A stretch of DNA of 64,000 bases from Phragmites australis (taxonomy: Eukaryota > Streptophyta > Magnoliopsida > Poales > Poaceae): contig NC_084924.1 of assembly GCF_958298935.1 (NCBI RefSeq), forward strand, positions 24,277,819-24,341,818, written 5' to 3'. The notes under the pieces were generated by a model. It was not told the origin of the DNA. It did not search any database and saw only the letters and a list, made by a program, of their open reading frames with translations. Both the position numbers and the translations under genes were made by a program. Positions 1-9,690 of the stretch are shown piece after piece; within the stretch, counting starts at the first letter, position 1, and each line of letters opens with the position of its first letter.

Positions 1-152
1 TCAGACTTCCAGGACAACTCTGTGTGGACCCCACTGGACCTGAAAGGAGCACCGACAATGTCTGTGGTGGATCGGTGTGAGGTAAGCTTCAAGGCCTGGA
101 TGGTCTTGTCGAAAACCAGCTAAAAATCCCTCTACATCTGCCACACTAAGAT
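1..152 (-). pseudogene. Unrecognised open frame, 3' part (split by solo LTR)
   Basis: On the minus strand this stretch is open, and it joins in frame to the minus strand of 3381-3483 if the solo LTR at 158-3375 and one copy of its GAATC duplication are removed. The joined frame has about 81 codons without a stop and ends at a TGA at the left edge (1-3). A plausible 3' splice site (TTTCAACAG) precedes the other half near 3455. I do not recognise the product; it contains no motif I can name. It could be a host exon, a captured gene fragment or transposon coding sequence. Open length alone is weak evidence. Confidence 0.3.
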
Positions 153-157
153 GAATC

Positions 158-3100
158 TGTCACACCCGGTTTTAACGGCCAAAACCAAGTGCGGCTTATG
201 TGTGCCCAGTAAGTTTAACACACATAAGGACATCATAGGTGAAGTAACAAAAGCAATACTTTATTTATTTAAACGTTCACCTCTTACAATAAAAGACTTT
301 ACCTAAACAAAACTCAAAATTTAACCTAAACGACGGCAGCGGAAAGAAAGCATTGGCGACCAAGACTCCACAGGCATCGACTGGAAGATACGCTCCTTAG
401 AACACCAGGTCGTCGTCTTGGAAATCCTCAAAGTCTTCCACTGAGCAGCATATGTTTTTGGTAGGAGAAAGCAAGGGTGAGCACATAATGTACTCAGCAA
501 GTGTGGGAAAATAATGACATGCAGGCTTATATCAAGAATAGGCTAACACAAGGTATTATTTGCGTAAATGCGAGTAATAAAAAAAAACACATTTGGACTC
601 AAAAGCATTAGACATATATTAAACGAATGTAACCAGACAATCCATCAACTAGCATACAAGGCTCCCCACCCTGCATACCACATCTGTCTTGTGCTCCCCG
701 CACTAAGACCAAGACCACAACATCTAGTACTCCCTGTACCAGAATCAAAACCAAACCACTATCTAATCATGTGAGGATCCAAGTCTCTCATATCCGTGAG
801 CACGGCTGTTATAACAGTTTTACACTCTGCAAAGGTTGTCCAACTTTACCCACGAGTCAGTGAGTTCCATGTTGCCGTGTTTGCAAGACACTTAACACAC
901 GCCAGTGGTGTGTCGCCAAGAATCACTGTATGACACTTTCCACTAACCAGAGACTAATCCAGTGCATGTCTGCCCACTAGGTTTCACCACCAGGCTTTAC
1001 GCAAGCAACAGCTCCTACCCAGAAGCCCCCTTTTGTGCTGACCCAACGCACACTGGACAGACTCTAATCAGTATGTCACACTTTACCCATATCAGCCTCG
1101 TGGTTGGTACGTTACTTCTTGGGTTGTCGCTCCACGAACCGGTCCTTACTTAGGTTACTTGAGCAAACACCTAAGCAATGTCATAACCATGACAACCATC
1201 ACCAACATCCCTATGCTCAAGGCCTAAGGTTCCATGTTGCTAAAACATTATCATATTAACCATCATTACTGCATATGTTCATTAGTCAAAATTATGACAC
1301 TTCCCAATATCCCAAAAGCAAGGCTAAGCAATCTACTCATAAAAGGCTACTAACCATAAACCATCTAGGTTCCAAGGGATAATAAGGGAATATCTAGGGA
1401 AAAACCCTAACATAGGTGACTACCCATCATATTGACAGACATTGCATGCAGTTTTGTAAAACAAAACATTTAAAAACATAGGTTCAATATGATCAAGGAC
1501 ACTTGCCTTCTCCTTGCTGCTGCTCAGTGTATTCTTGCTCCTGGTCTTGATGTTCTTCAAATTGATCCGGGACGTTGTCGGCTAATCGCACAATTACCGG
1601 CAAACAAGCAAACATGATACACTAAGAACAAAGCATAAAACAAAAGAACAACGAGATAAAAACTTGCTAACAAGAAAGAGCACTGAAAAATGAATCCATC
1701 GACGCAAGAATCGCTTAAATCGGAGTTACGATGGAAAAGTTAGGGCTAAAACAAGTCTAGGGTTAAATCTGGAAAAAGAAAAAGGACTTAAATTGAATTA
1801 TCAGAAAGTCCAGGGACCTTTTTGTAAAAACAGAGGGACCAAAATGTAAATATGAAAAAGTATAAGGACCTAACTGTAAAAAGACAGGGCTCTTTTTGTT
1901 ATTTCAGAAAAGTTCAGGGGCTAAAATGCAAATTTACCAATTAAAGGAATTAACAGATTTATTTTTATACTGAAAAAGGTTTGAATTACTGACTGGGTAG
2001 CTCAGGCTGACGTGGCATGGTGACAAGGGTGACACATCAGCAGAAAGGCTGAGGTGGCGGCTGAGGTGGATGGGTGACATGGCATGACCGCTGACTGTGT
2101 TAAGTGACCACACGTGGCAGCTACTGATTGGTTGACCGAAGGGGTACGATTAGATCTAATCTGGGCCGATGAGGTTAGATCCAACGGTTGAGCTCAAAGG
2201 GGATGGTCGGCGGAGAGGTTCTCGACGGAGCCGAGCTCGGGCACGGCGGCGACTCACCGGAGACAAGCGCAAACCTCGTCGCCGGCCTCGGATCACGACG
2301 ATAAGCGGCGGAAAAGCATCAGGAAGGAACGACGATCTCGTTTTGGGGCTTACCGAAGGCTGCGCGGCACGGGAAGGTGGTCGGCGACGGAAGGGGGCGG
2401 CGGCGGCTTCGGGAACTCGTCGGAGAAGGCTCTCCGGTGGCGTAGAGATCAAATCGACGATGGGACAAGCTTCTGTGGTGACAGGCACTCGCGATGGTGG
2501 GCTCGGGATGCTCTGTGTTGCTCTGGAACGGCGTGGCGGCGAGCTCGGCAGAAGCGGCGGCGAGGGCGGCTCGGCGAGCTTCGAATCCGATGATTAGGGC
2601 TCGGTTTTCGGCGTTTTGCAGATGGGATGCGTTCGGGGAGGGAGGCTCTACTTATATAGGAGGCTCGGGGTGTCCAGGGCGACGGCGCAACGCGTTTGAC
2701 TCGGACACAGCGGCGGAGGACCAAATCCGAGCTCGGTTTCCCCGTTTAAACGCGGAATCCTTAGGGATATGGTAGGTTAGAGATAGAGGGGATCCCAGGG
2801 GTTTGATTTGGCATCTCTACAAAAGCTTTCGGTTTTGGTTTGGCCTCGGATTCGAACGGAAATCGGCGGCTGGCGCGTTCCCGTCTCTGCGTCGGAATCC
2901 GACTGAGGAGGAAGAAAGGTCTGACGAGTGGGACCCGTCTGTCGACGACTCGGTGTGGGCGGCTTGGCGCGTGGGCTGGCGCGCGCGCGACTGGGCCGAG
3001 GCTGGCTTGAGGCCCAGGTGGGAGAGGAAAGCCGGGGCGGCTGGGCCGAGGCCGAGGAGTTGGGCCGAAAAGGAGAAAGGCAGCCCGAAAGAAGTTTTAT

Positions 3101-3375
3101 TCTTTTTTTCCTTTTTCCTATGAATTCAAATCCAATTCCAAATTCAAAAATCCAGACAAAATCTCTTCAAATAAGTTCATCAAAATTTCAAATAAAATAC
3201 TATTTGCCTAATTCAGCATGAATGCACAATTTTCACTTATATCCTATGTCATTTTCCTTTTCTTTCCTATAAAATAGGGTTTTCTCTCTTTAAGAATAAA
3301 AAAAATTAAATTCATTTGAACCTTAATAACCATTAAGAACAAAATTTGGAATTAGAGAAAAATTAGGGTGTTACA
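158..3375 (-). mobile_element. Solo LTR (3.2 kb), long-LTR Ty3/gypsy type
   Basis: The ends are TGTCACACCC and GGGTGTTACA, giving the TG...CA inverted termini of an LTR, and the flanks carry an exact 5-bp target duplication, GAATC, at 153-157 and 3376-3380. No gag or pol is present, so this is one LTR left after LTR-LTR recombination. Orientation is minus because related LTRs at 7511 and 11711 show that the TGTAACACCC end is the sense start; the primer-binding site of the element at 5.5-7.5 kb adjoins the other end. A minus-strand TATATAAG box lies at 2652-2659, and 2160-3080 is GC-rich. Long LTRs with these ends resemble the RIRE3/RIRE8-type group of grasses; that family name is recollection, not a search result. 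Confidence 0.88.
2652..2659 (-). promoter_or_regulatory. LTR TATA box
   Basis: The minus strand reads TATATAAG inside the solo LTR, in front of the GC-rich block at 2160-2640, as expected for the U3/R promoter of a plant LTR. Position and motif are the only evidence. Confidence 0.45.
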
Positions 3376-3483
3376 GAATCCCTTGCCTAAGGCATCCCAT
3401 GGCTCTAGCCATGTACTTATGGATATCATATATGATATCAGCCTGTTGAAACAACCATGTAATGGGAATTCAGTTCATAGAGG
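3376..3483 (-). pseudogene. Unrecognised open frame, 5' part (split by solo LTR)
   Basis: This is the right flank of the solo LTR, beginning with the second GAATC copy. Its minus strand stays open from about 3470 to the LTR and connects in frame to the minus strand of 1-152. A polypyrimidine run ending in CAACAG at about 3443-3457 would make a reasonable splice acceptor, so this may be the start of an exon. No family recognised. Confidence 0.3.
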
Positions 3484-3904
3484 TGTCACAACCCAGAATA
3501 TTAATTACATAATTAGGTAGGCCTAATCATAATTGCATTATGTTTTGTGTGATTGATTATCAATTTGAGTTTATACGCATTCCAAAGTTATGCGTTTTGA
3601 ACCTTCACGTATTTCCCCAAAATACACGTGAGTATATGAGAGTGAAAATGGCTTAGAAGCTAATTAGGAGAAACTCCATAGATATTAGAAAAGAAAAAGA
3701 ATAAGAAAAAGGAAAAAGAATGAGACGTTCAGCACCAAACTACTCTCGTGGTCTGACCTGGGCTCCCTGCGGTCTGACTGTTAGTACACAGAGCACTACT
3801 AAGGGGATTGATCACACTCTCTCTTGCTCTATCCTTTTCTTTTGCTCTATCCTTTTCTTTTTCTCTCTCACTCTCCCCCTCACTAAAACCCTAGAGGGTG
3901 AAGA
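3484..3904 (+). mobile_element. 5' end of a Tekay-type LTR, truncated
   Basis: It begins TGTCACAACCCAGAAT and continues with the same order of features (AATTA-rich leader, CT-rich stretch, GGTCTGACC motifs near 3750-3780, then AAACCCTAG) seen at the start of the LTRs at 49705 and 57738. It then gives way near 3905 to the minus-strand LTR of the next element. Only the first ~420 bp of the LTR are present and no target duplication can be assigned. The neighbouring LTR could also be read as running to 3484, because both have TG/CA ends; the sequence similarity favours two separate pieces. Confidence 0.5.
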
Positions 3905-3952
3905 AAGGACTAATTTTGAATAAAAGAAAAGGACTAATTTTGAATAAAACAA
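3905..3952. repeat. Two tandem 24-bp units at an LTR junction
   Basis: Two adjacent 24-bp copies (3905-3928, 3929-3952) differ at one base and begin AAGGACTAATTTTG. They lie where the plus-strand LTR fragment meets the minus-strand LTR, so may mark the recombination or repair joint. Confidence 0.7.
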
Positions 3953-5511
3953 AAATATTAGGGGCCTTTTTGTAAAAATAGAGTGACCTATTTGCAATTA
4001 TAGAAAATATTAGGGAGTAATTTGTAAAAAAAGATAGGGGATTTTGTGAAAATAGAGAAGTTCATGGGCTATCTGCAAAACAGAGGCTAACTGGCTCGGG
4101 TGGCTTGAGTGGTGTACACGTGGCTTCCTGACTGGGACTTCGATGCTGAGTCGGATTAAGGTGGACTTGTGGCAACACGTGACTGGTAGATGAATGGGTA
4201 TGGTGGGTTCTAATCCTGGTCGTGGTTATTGGATCGGACGGTTGGTGCTCACCTCATTCTCCTCCAATGAACAGAGCGATGTCGAGGCTTGGGTGTGGCG
4301 GCAGGCAGCCGGATTCTCACCGAAATCAAGCTCCGACGAGCGTGGAGCTCCGACGAGTGGTGGAATAGAGATGTAGGGGCCTGGGCAACTCGTACACGGC
4401 ATCTGCAGGAGCGGAGGACCAATGGAGCGGCTGGCAACATGTGGCAGCAACTTCGGGCATCGGAGCTTCGGTGCGAGTGCTCTTTGGTATCACAAACTCC
4501 TCGGCGAGTTGGGGGAAATGCTCGACAGCTTCGGGGGAGGGCATATAGGTGACTATTTATAGGCGGGGAGGCTCTAGGAGACCTGGGCAAGCTCGATTTG
4601 GCCTCATGGTGGCGGCGGCTCAAAACCAAACTCAATTTGCCCATTTAAATCACAATTCGTTGGATATATAGCCAGCAAGGGATATAGGGCTCATGGGGCA
4701 AGCTTCTAGGTGGTTTCCTCCTCAGATTAGGCCTAGATTTGGTGGGATTCGATGGCTGGTCTGATTCGTGTTGAACTCAGACTCCAGCCTGAGGTGGAAG
4801 ACAACTCTAACAGGTGGGGCTCGCGTCACAGCGGCTCGGAGAGGTGGTGGAAATGGCTAGGCGCTTCTGGCGACGGGAGGCGGAATGGTGGCTACTGGCG
4901 ATCTGCGGCAAACAGGCACAACCAGGCTCGACTCAAGGCGGAGAGGAGGTGCGGGAGTGGGTTGGGCAGCCGAGCCCAGGTGGGAGGAGGAGGTGGAGGA
5001 GAGAGGGAAGGACGGTGGGCTGGGCTAGGCCGAAATGAAGGAAGGTGAGCGAATGGGCTAGCCCGAATAAGATTTTGGATTTTCTTTGTTTGAGATATTA
5101 TCAAAAGAAAGAGATAGCAAAATAAATTCAAATAAAGCACAAATATTCTAAACAAGGAATTCTACAAAAATTTACAAAACATTTATAAGCCAATGACATT
5201 ATTTTGAGTTTAAGGAAACCTTTGGAAGCTAATTAAATATTTGAACTCATGAAATCATTTTGAAACCTTTGAAAATTAGATTTGACTCAAATAAATTCAA
5301 TTAAATCCAAAAGAGCCCAAATAAAACAAAAATTCAAGGAAAGCCTATATGCCTATTTTCAACATTAATGCATACAAACAATTAATATCTTAAATCAAAT
5401 TTGAATCTAAATTTAGAAAATAGGATTTTTTTTCTATGCTAATTATTCAACCTATAATCTACTCTTGGAAAATTCTAGAAATTTGAGAAATCTGAAAATC
5501 AGGGTGTGACA
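3953..5511 (-). mobile_element. 3' LTR of non-autonomous gypsy-type element
   Basis: Read on the minus strand the LTR starts at 5511 with TGTCACACCCTGATTTTCAG, the same start as the LTR at 11711. It is preceded by a purine-rich tract (5516-5526), which defines it as the 3' LTR of the element whose internal domain is 5512-7510. A minus-strand TATAAATAG box lies near 4551-4559. The distal end is lost at about 3950, so about 1.6 kb survives of an LTR that is 3-4 kb in related copies. Confidence 0.65.
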
Positions 5512-5515
5512 AATC

Positions 5516-5526
5516 TACCCCCCTTA
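5516..5526 (-). promoter_or_regulatory. Polypurine tract
   Basis: The minus strand reads AAGGGGGGTAG four bases before the LTR start at 5511. This is the expected primer site for plus-strand DNA synthesis and fixes the element's orientation. Confidence 0.65.
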
Positions 5527-6428
5527 AAGGAATCTCGACCTTGAGATTCGGGCAGATTGGAGAAGCGATAAGGGAACTTGGTCTTCAATTTTTTTGTTCT
5601 TGCTTTCCAAATTGCTTTTTCTTCTTGGCAGTAACCTCATTGTGCTGACATATCTTTTTGTCAGTTTGCTTTTGATGGCCTTCTCAACTGTCTCAAGAAA
5701 TCTTAATTTATCCTGAGTATGTAAAATTTTCCGAATATTCCCTTCCTGGTATCTTCAATGGTTGCAATTGTCTCTGATATACTGCTTTAACACCCTGCCA
5801 TATATAACATAGGGCGACATACTTTGCTACATCTCTCTACTTTCCATACCACCAACAACGATCCTTGAGATCATGGTACATCTTGGTGCTTTTTAAACTA
5901 TCTCCTGAGAATCGTAGCTTTAGCACCCCTGAAAGCTTCCTTTCTTTTTCCCAATCTTCTTATCTTTTAATTGACCTTGGCGGACCTTCTTATTCCTAGA
6001 GATTTTCTGAAGCATATCTTAATTCCAAGGATAGGGTACATACTCCTAACAATCACTTATGGGATCAAAGTGTAGCTTCTGAATACTGCCCTACCTTGGG
6101 CACACCTTCTTACTCCACTAAACTTGCTGACTAGCCATTTCCAAGAACAACATCTGGGTCTTTGGGTTCCAGAACCAATAGATTGGATAGAGGGTCTACC
6201 CCCCTTAAAAGAGCGGACTTGTTTGACATGCATTCCCAATTTATGAGAAGTAGACAGACATGTAGCCTTTGACATGGAATATATCACTCTTTTTTTTGGT
6301 GCCTACTGAGCTTCTATGAGCTTGATGGGATCTCGTCGATCTTGGCTATCTTGAGTTACAACTTGAAAGTCGTGACGGTCTGAATGTTGAATTGAGATCT
6401 TCATATGGGGTTTGGGGTTGATCCAATT

Positions 6429-7348
6429 CTATGGGAGGTACTTCATGGGACATCTTTTCACCCAGTGCATAGGTTCTCAACAGTGGACACATACCTTCTT
6501 ATCATCAGGTACAAGGATCCTCAGGGGACATCGATTGGCGTAGTGTCTTTCTTCTTCACAACAAAAACACACCTTCCTTGTAGGGGTACTCTAGAAATTT
6601 TCTCTCAACCTGTCAAACATCCTGGTTGACTGAACAAAGTGCTTGTTCAGGAGTGGAATGTAGCTGAGAACAGTAGCTCACTTGATGGTATTCAAAGGCT
6701 TTCTTCCTCTTCTTGTTGTTGCCTTTCTTTCTATGTTTGTCTTCTGCACCCAGAGCTTTAACGACCTGTAGCAGACTTTCCATATTCTGAGCCATGCCCT
6801 AAAGGATCCGAGTCAGTGTCGTCAAGAGTTGCTTCCTGTTGAATTGAAGTGACATCTGTTGGCCATTGCCATTGTTGTTGTAGGTACCTTTACCAAGCTG
6901 ATTTTCTTTGTGTTCACCATCAGATCGTGATTGAGGCGGAACGTTGGGACAAAAAGAGAATGGACTAGAAGGAGAAAACCCAACTATACTATTAACTATA
7001 GAGATATATAATGAATGTCGCTGTTAGCAGATGCTAAAGCATCCCACAATGCACTCCAACACTCAAACAGAAAAACTAAATCACACAAGGCACACAACAC
7101 AAACACGCACTACCAACAGCACTCTAACGTTTATGAAGATCAAAGAAAATCTTTCTATGTCTTGAAAAACTAAAATTGGAAATGGCGCGAAGGTAGATCT
7201 TCATGTCTTCAATGTCTTTAACTTTATCATCGAACTCTTCATGCAAGGTAGAAGCATCTGGTGCGATCTTCAAGTGCATCCTTTTCGAACAGAGTAACTG
7301 GGATGGTTCAACAAGTAAAAGTATGAAGTGGGAGTGTTGGAATTTCAT
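6429..7348 (-). pseudogene. Gag-like protein with two CCHC zinc knuckles, decayed
   Basis: Gag packages element RNA into virus-like particles. Here a start-proximal open frame (7348-7124, 74 residues, beginning MKFQHSHF) is followed by a lysine-rich stretch (6795-6613). Two tandem CX2CX4HX4C knuckles follow in a different frame: VCFCCEEERHYANRCP at 6528-6569 (Cys to Cys) and VCVHC-EPMHWVKRCP at 6450-6491, the second interrupted by an in-frame TGA (6477-6479). The spacing is exact in both. At least one frameshift separates the upstream gag body from the knuckles. It is the only coding remnant of its element. Confidence 0.6.
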
Positions 7349-7495
7349 TTTACTCGATAGATTGAAGTGGGTAAGTAGAGAGAGAACCTAAAATGGCAGA
7401 AAAGAATAAGGATGAGTTTTTCAAAATAGGCTTTCAAAAATATAACCTTATGGCACGACCATTCTTTCTATGCTTGCATCCTATGGTCAGTATAA

Positions 7496-7506
7496 CTTTG
7501 ATACCA
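7496..7506 (-). promoter_or_regulatory. Primer-binding site
   Basis: The minus strand reads TGGTATCAAAG, four bases downstream of the LTR end at 7511. It resembles the tRNA 3'-end complement of plant LTR elements and shows the element's 5' LTR lies to the right. Confidence 0.65.
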
Positions 7507-7510
7507 CTTC

Positions 7511-7596
7511 TGTCACACCTGGTTTTAACGGACAAAACTAGATGCGGCTTATGTGTACTCAGGATGTTCAACACACATAAGAACGTCATAGGTGAA
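7511..7596 (-). mobile_element. 3' end of the 5' LTR (86 bp)
   Basis: This is the last ~86 bp of the 5' LTR of the gag-only element, directly next to its primer-binding site. It matches the start of the solo LTR at 158 on the plus strand (TGTCACACC-GGTTTTAACGG, then CACACATAA and CATAGGTGAA). The LTR stops abruptly at 7596, where a related LTR in the opposite orientation begins. Confidence 0.7.
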
Positions 7597-9184
7597 TGTA
7601 ACATCTTGATTTTCAGAATTTACAACTTTTTAAAATTTTCCAAGATTATTGAATAGCTTCGCCAGTAGAATATGTTTAAAACCTATTTTCTTAATCAATC
7701 AATCAAAATAAGTTATTATTTTGTGTGCGTTGCATGTTGAGTTTTGTTAGGAGCTAGGTAAATGCATTAGAGTTCTTTTTCTTTTCTTTCTCTTTGGTGT
7801 TTTGAGTGAAATAGGTTTTGAAAAGAATTTTACAAAACTCAATAGTGAATAAATTAAGGGTCTTAATATTTGGAATTCAAAATTATTGGATTCATCATCT
7901 CTTTAATCCTTGGTCATACCAGATCATTCTCTAGTTCAATTCAAATCTTATCCAAATCCTTGATTAAAGTCAATATTTTCTTTTTCCTCAAATCCTATCC
8001 AAATCTAAATTTAAATTCGAACCCTATTCAAATTTCTCTGCAAATGTTTCTTTTTATAAAACCCTATATATGTCTAAAGTTTCATTGGGTCCAATACTAT
8101 CCATGCCCAAGCTCTTGGTCGGCACACAAGTCTTCTAGAAGCCCCAAACACAAAGGATCCACGAAATCTGCAAATTTTAGTGGAGTCTTGGACAGTCTCA
8201 TTTTCCCATGCGGTTTTAGAGTTCAAAACGGTCCCAAATGAAAATCTTGACAATAACAAAGTTGTAGGTCTCGTCGAGAGCTTCGATTTGAACCTATGGA
8301 AGTTCCATTTTGGATAATGGAGCTAGGAGTTATGGCTCCCAAAATCAGTCCTACGCAGATAAGTTTGAGTTCAAATAGTTTAAATTGTGGTGCATTTTTT
8401 AAAATCAAGATGGTGTTTTCATAAGTTCTAATGAGTACCAAAATTGTAGATCTTTTTGAGTGCTATAATTTAGAATCATGAAATGTCTAATTTGGAGTCT
8501 AGACGATGGAGATATCATCCTCAGAATAGAGTGCTACAAAAAAAGAAATCCTAACTGACTCAAATTTGAATCCGATTCATGTCTGGCTAGGACTCCACCT
8601 TAACTAGCTGCCTCTAGCCCTATAAATAGGAGTTGCACGCCCTCTCCTACCCCTATTCCATGCCCCCAAACCCTAGACACCACTACTGCCCTGTTCGTGA
8701 TGTGCTACATCATCGTCTCCGCAAATCCTCCTTCCTCTACCATCGAAGCAAGGTGAGGATCCCTTTTGCTCCTCCCTTACTACTATTTTACCATCATACT
8801 AAGTCCCTAGCCAAGCCCTAGCCTCGGCCAAAGCCCAATCTATGTGCTCACCCTTGCTTTCTCCTACAAAAACATATGCTGCTCAGTGGAAGACTTTGAA
8901 GATTTCCAAGACGACGACCTGGTGTTCTAAGGAGCGTGTCTTCCAGTCAGTGCTTGTGGAGTGGTTGGTTGCCAACGTTTTTGTCCCGCTACCGTCGTTT
9001 AGATGCTGTCGTTTAGTTTAATATTTGAGGTTGTTTAGGTGAAGTCTTTTATTTGTAAGAAGTGAACATTTATTTAATTAAAGCATTGCTTTTGGTACTT
9101 CACTTATGACGTCCTTATGTGTGTTAAACTTCCTGGGCACACATAAGCCGCACTTGGTTTTGTCCATTAAAACCGGGTGTGACA
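7597..9184 (+). mobile_element. LTR of the same family, opposite orientation, internally deleted
   Basis: It starts TGTAACATCTTGATTTTC and ends AACCGGGTGTGACA, matching the ends of the LTR at 11711-15844. A TATAAATA box is at 8621-8628. At 1.59 kb it is much shorter than relatives; the central part, between about 8840 and 8870, lacks over 2 kb present in the 11711 copy. The flanks (GTGAA and GGTCC) do not match, so it is not a clean insertion. Its last 86 bp are complementary to 7511-7596. Confidence 0.7.
8621..8628 (+). promoter_or_regulatory. LTR TATA box
   Basis: TATAAATA follows CTAGCCC, in the same setting as the TATA box at 12785 in the sister LTR. Confidence 0.5.
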
Positions 9185-9690
9185 GGTCCCAGGGCCAACG
9201 TAGTTTGCCCCAGGAGTGGTTATTGTCGCCGTCCGTCCTCAAAGTTTTAACCTTTGAGCTCCGCATCATAGGAGGAGGTTTCAAATGACCTTAGGGATTC
9301 TTGACTTTTCCTACGTTCCCCTTCGGGTTTCGAGTGGTCTGAAGGTTTGTTGTAGTCTTTTTTACAGGATAGATGTTTGAGGGTCCTCCAAGTCCTTCTT
9401 CTGCATTCTTTTCTTGTTTTAAGTACTCTTGCGCCTAGAGTCTAGTTTCTTCGTCCCATCTTGCGCTCGGCTTGGTAGAGTAGTGGCCGTTGAACGTGGT
9501 CAGACGCTGTGGTCGGAGATCTAAATTTGCGGGGAGTCCATTTTTGGTCAGGAGGTACTACAAAATAAGGAGTCTATTTTTTAATTTAGGACTTACAGGT
9601 CGCATTCCACACTTGTCCGGAAGGTCCTACAAAAATAGAGAAAACATGCCCTTTTTCAAGCGACCCTACACATAGAACTTGAGCAATAGG
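9185..9690 (-). other. Tat element sequence downstream of integrase
   Basis: No coding frame of note on either strand. It follows the integrase C-terminus of the minus-strand Tat copy and resembles 49.4-49.7 kb, which holds the same position in another Tat copy. It is cut by the LTR at 9184, so the accessory ORF and 3' LTR expected further left are missing. Confidence 0.45.

Larger units (their letters stand above)
5512..7510 (-). mobile_element. Internal domain of a non-autonomous (gag-only) LTR element
   Basis: This 2.0-kb region lies between a primer-binding site at 7496-7506 and a polypurine tract at 5516-5526, both in minus-strand sense. It contains decayed gag-like sequence with two zinc knuckles but no protease, reverse transcriptase, RNase H or integrase in any frame. 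That fits the class of terminal-repeat elements with only a gag gene, which depend on enzymes from an autonomous relative. A decayed autonomous element that lost pol by deletion is the alternative. Confidence 0.6.

Noticed and set aside
2156..3123. Several overlapping open frames of 90-140 codons on both strands
   Set aside because: They sit in the GC-rich part of a solo LTR; arginine/proline-rich composition on both strands indicates base composition, not genes.
3484..5511. Reading 3484-5511 as a single 2.0-kb LTR with TG...CA ends
   Set aside because: The left part matches the start of Tekay-type LTRs on the plus strand while the right part matches the minus-strand start of another family, so two fused pieces are more likely.
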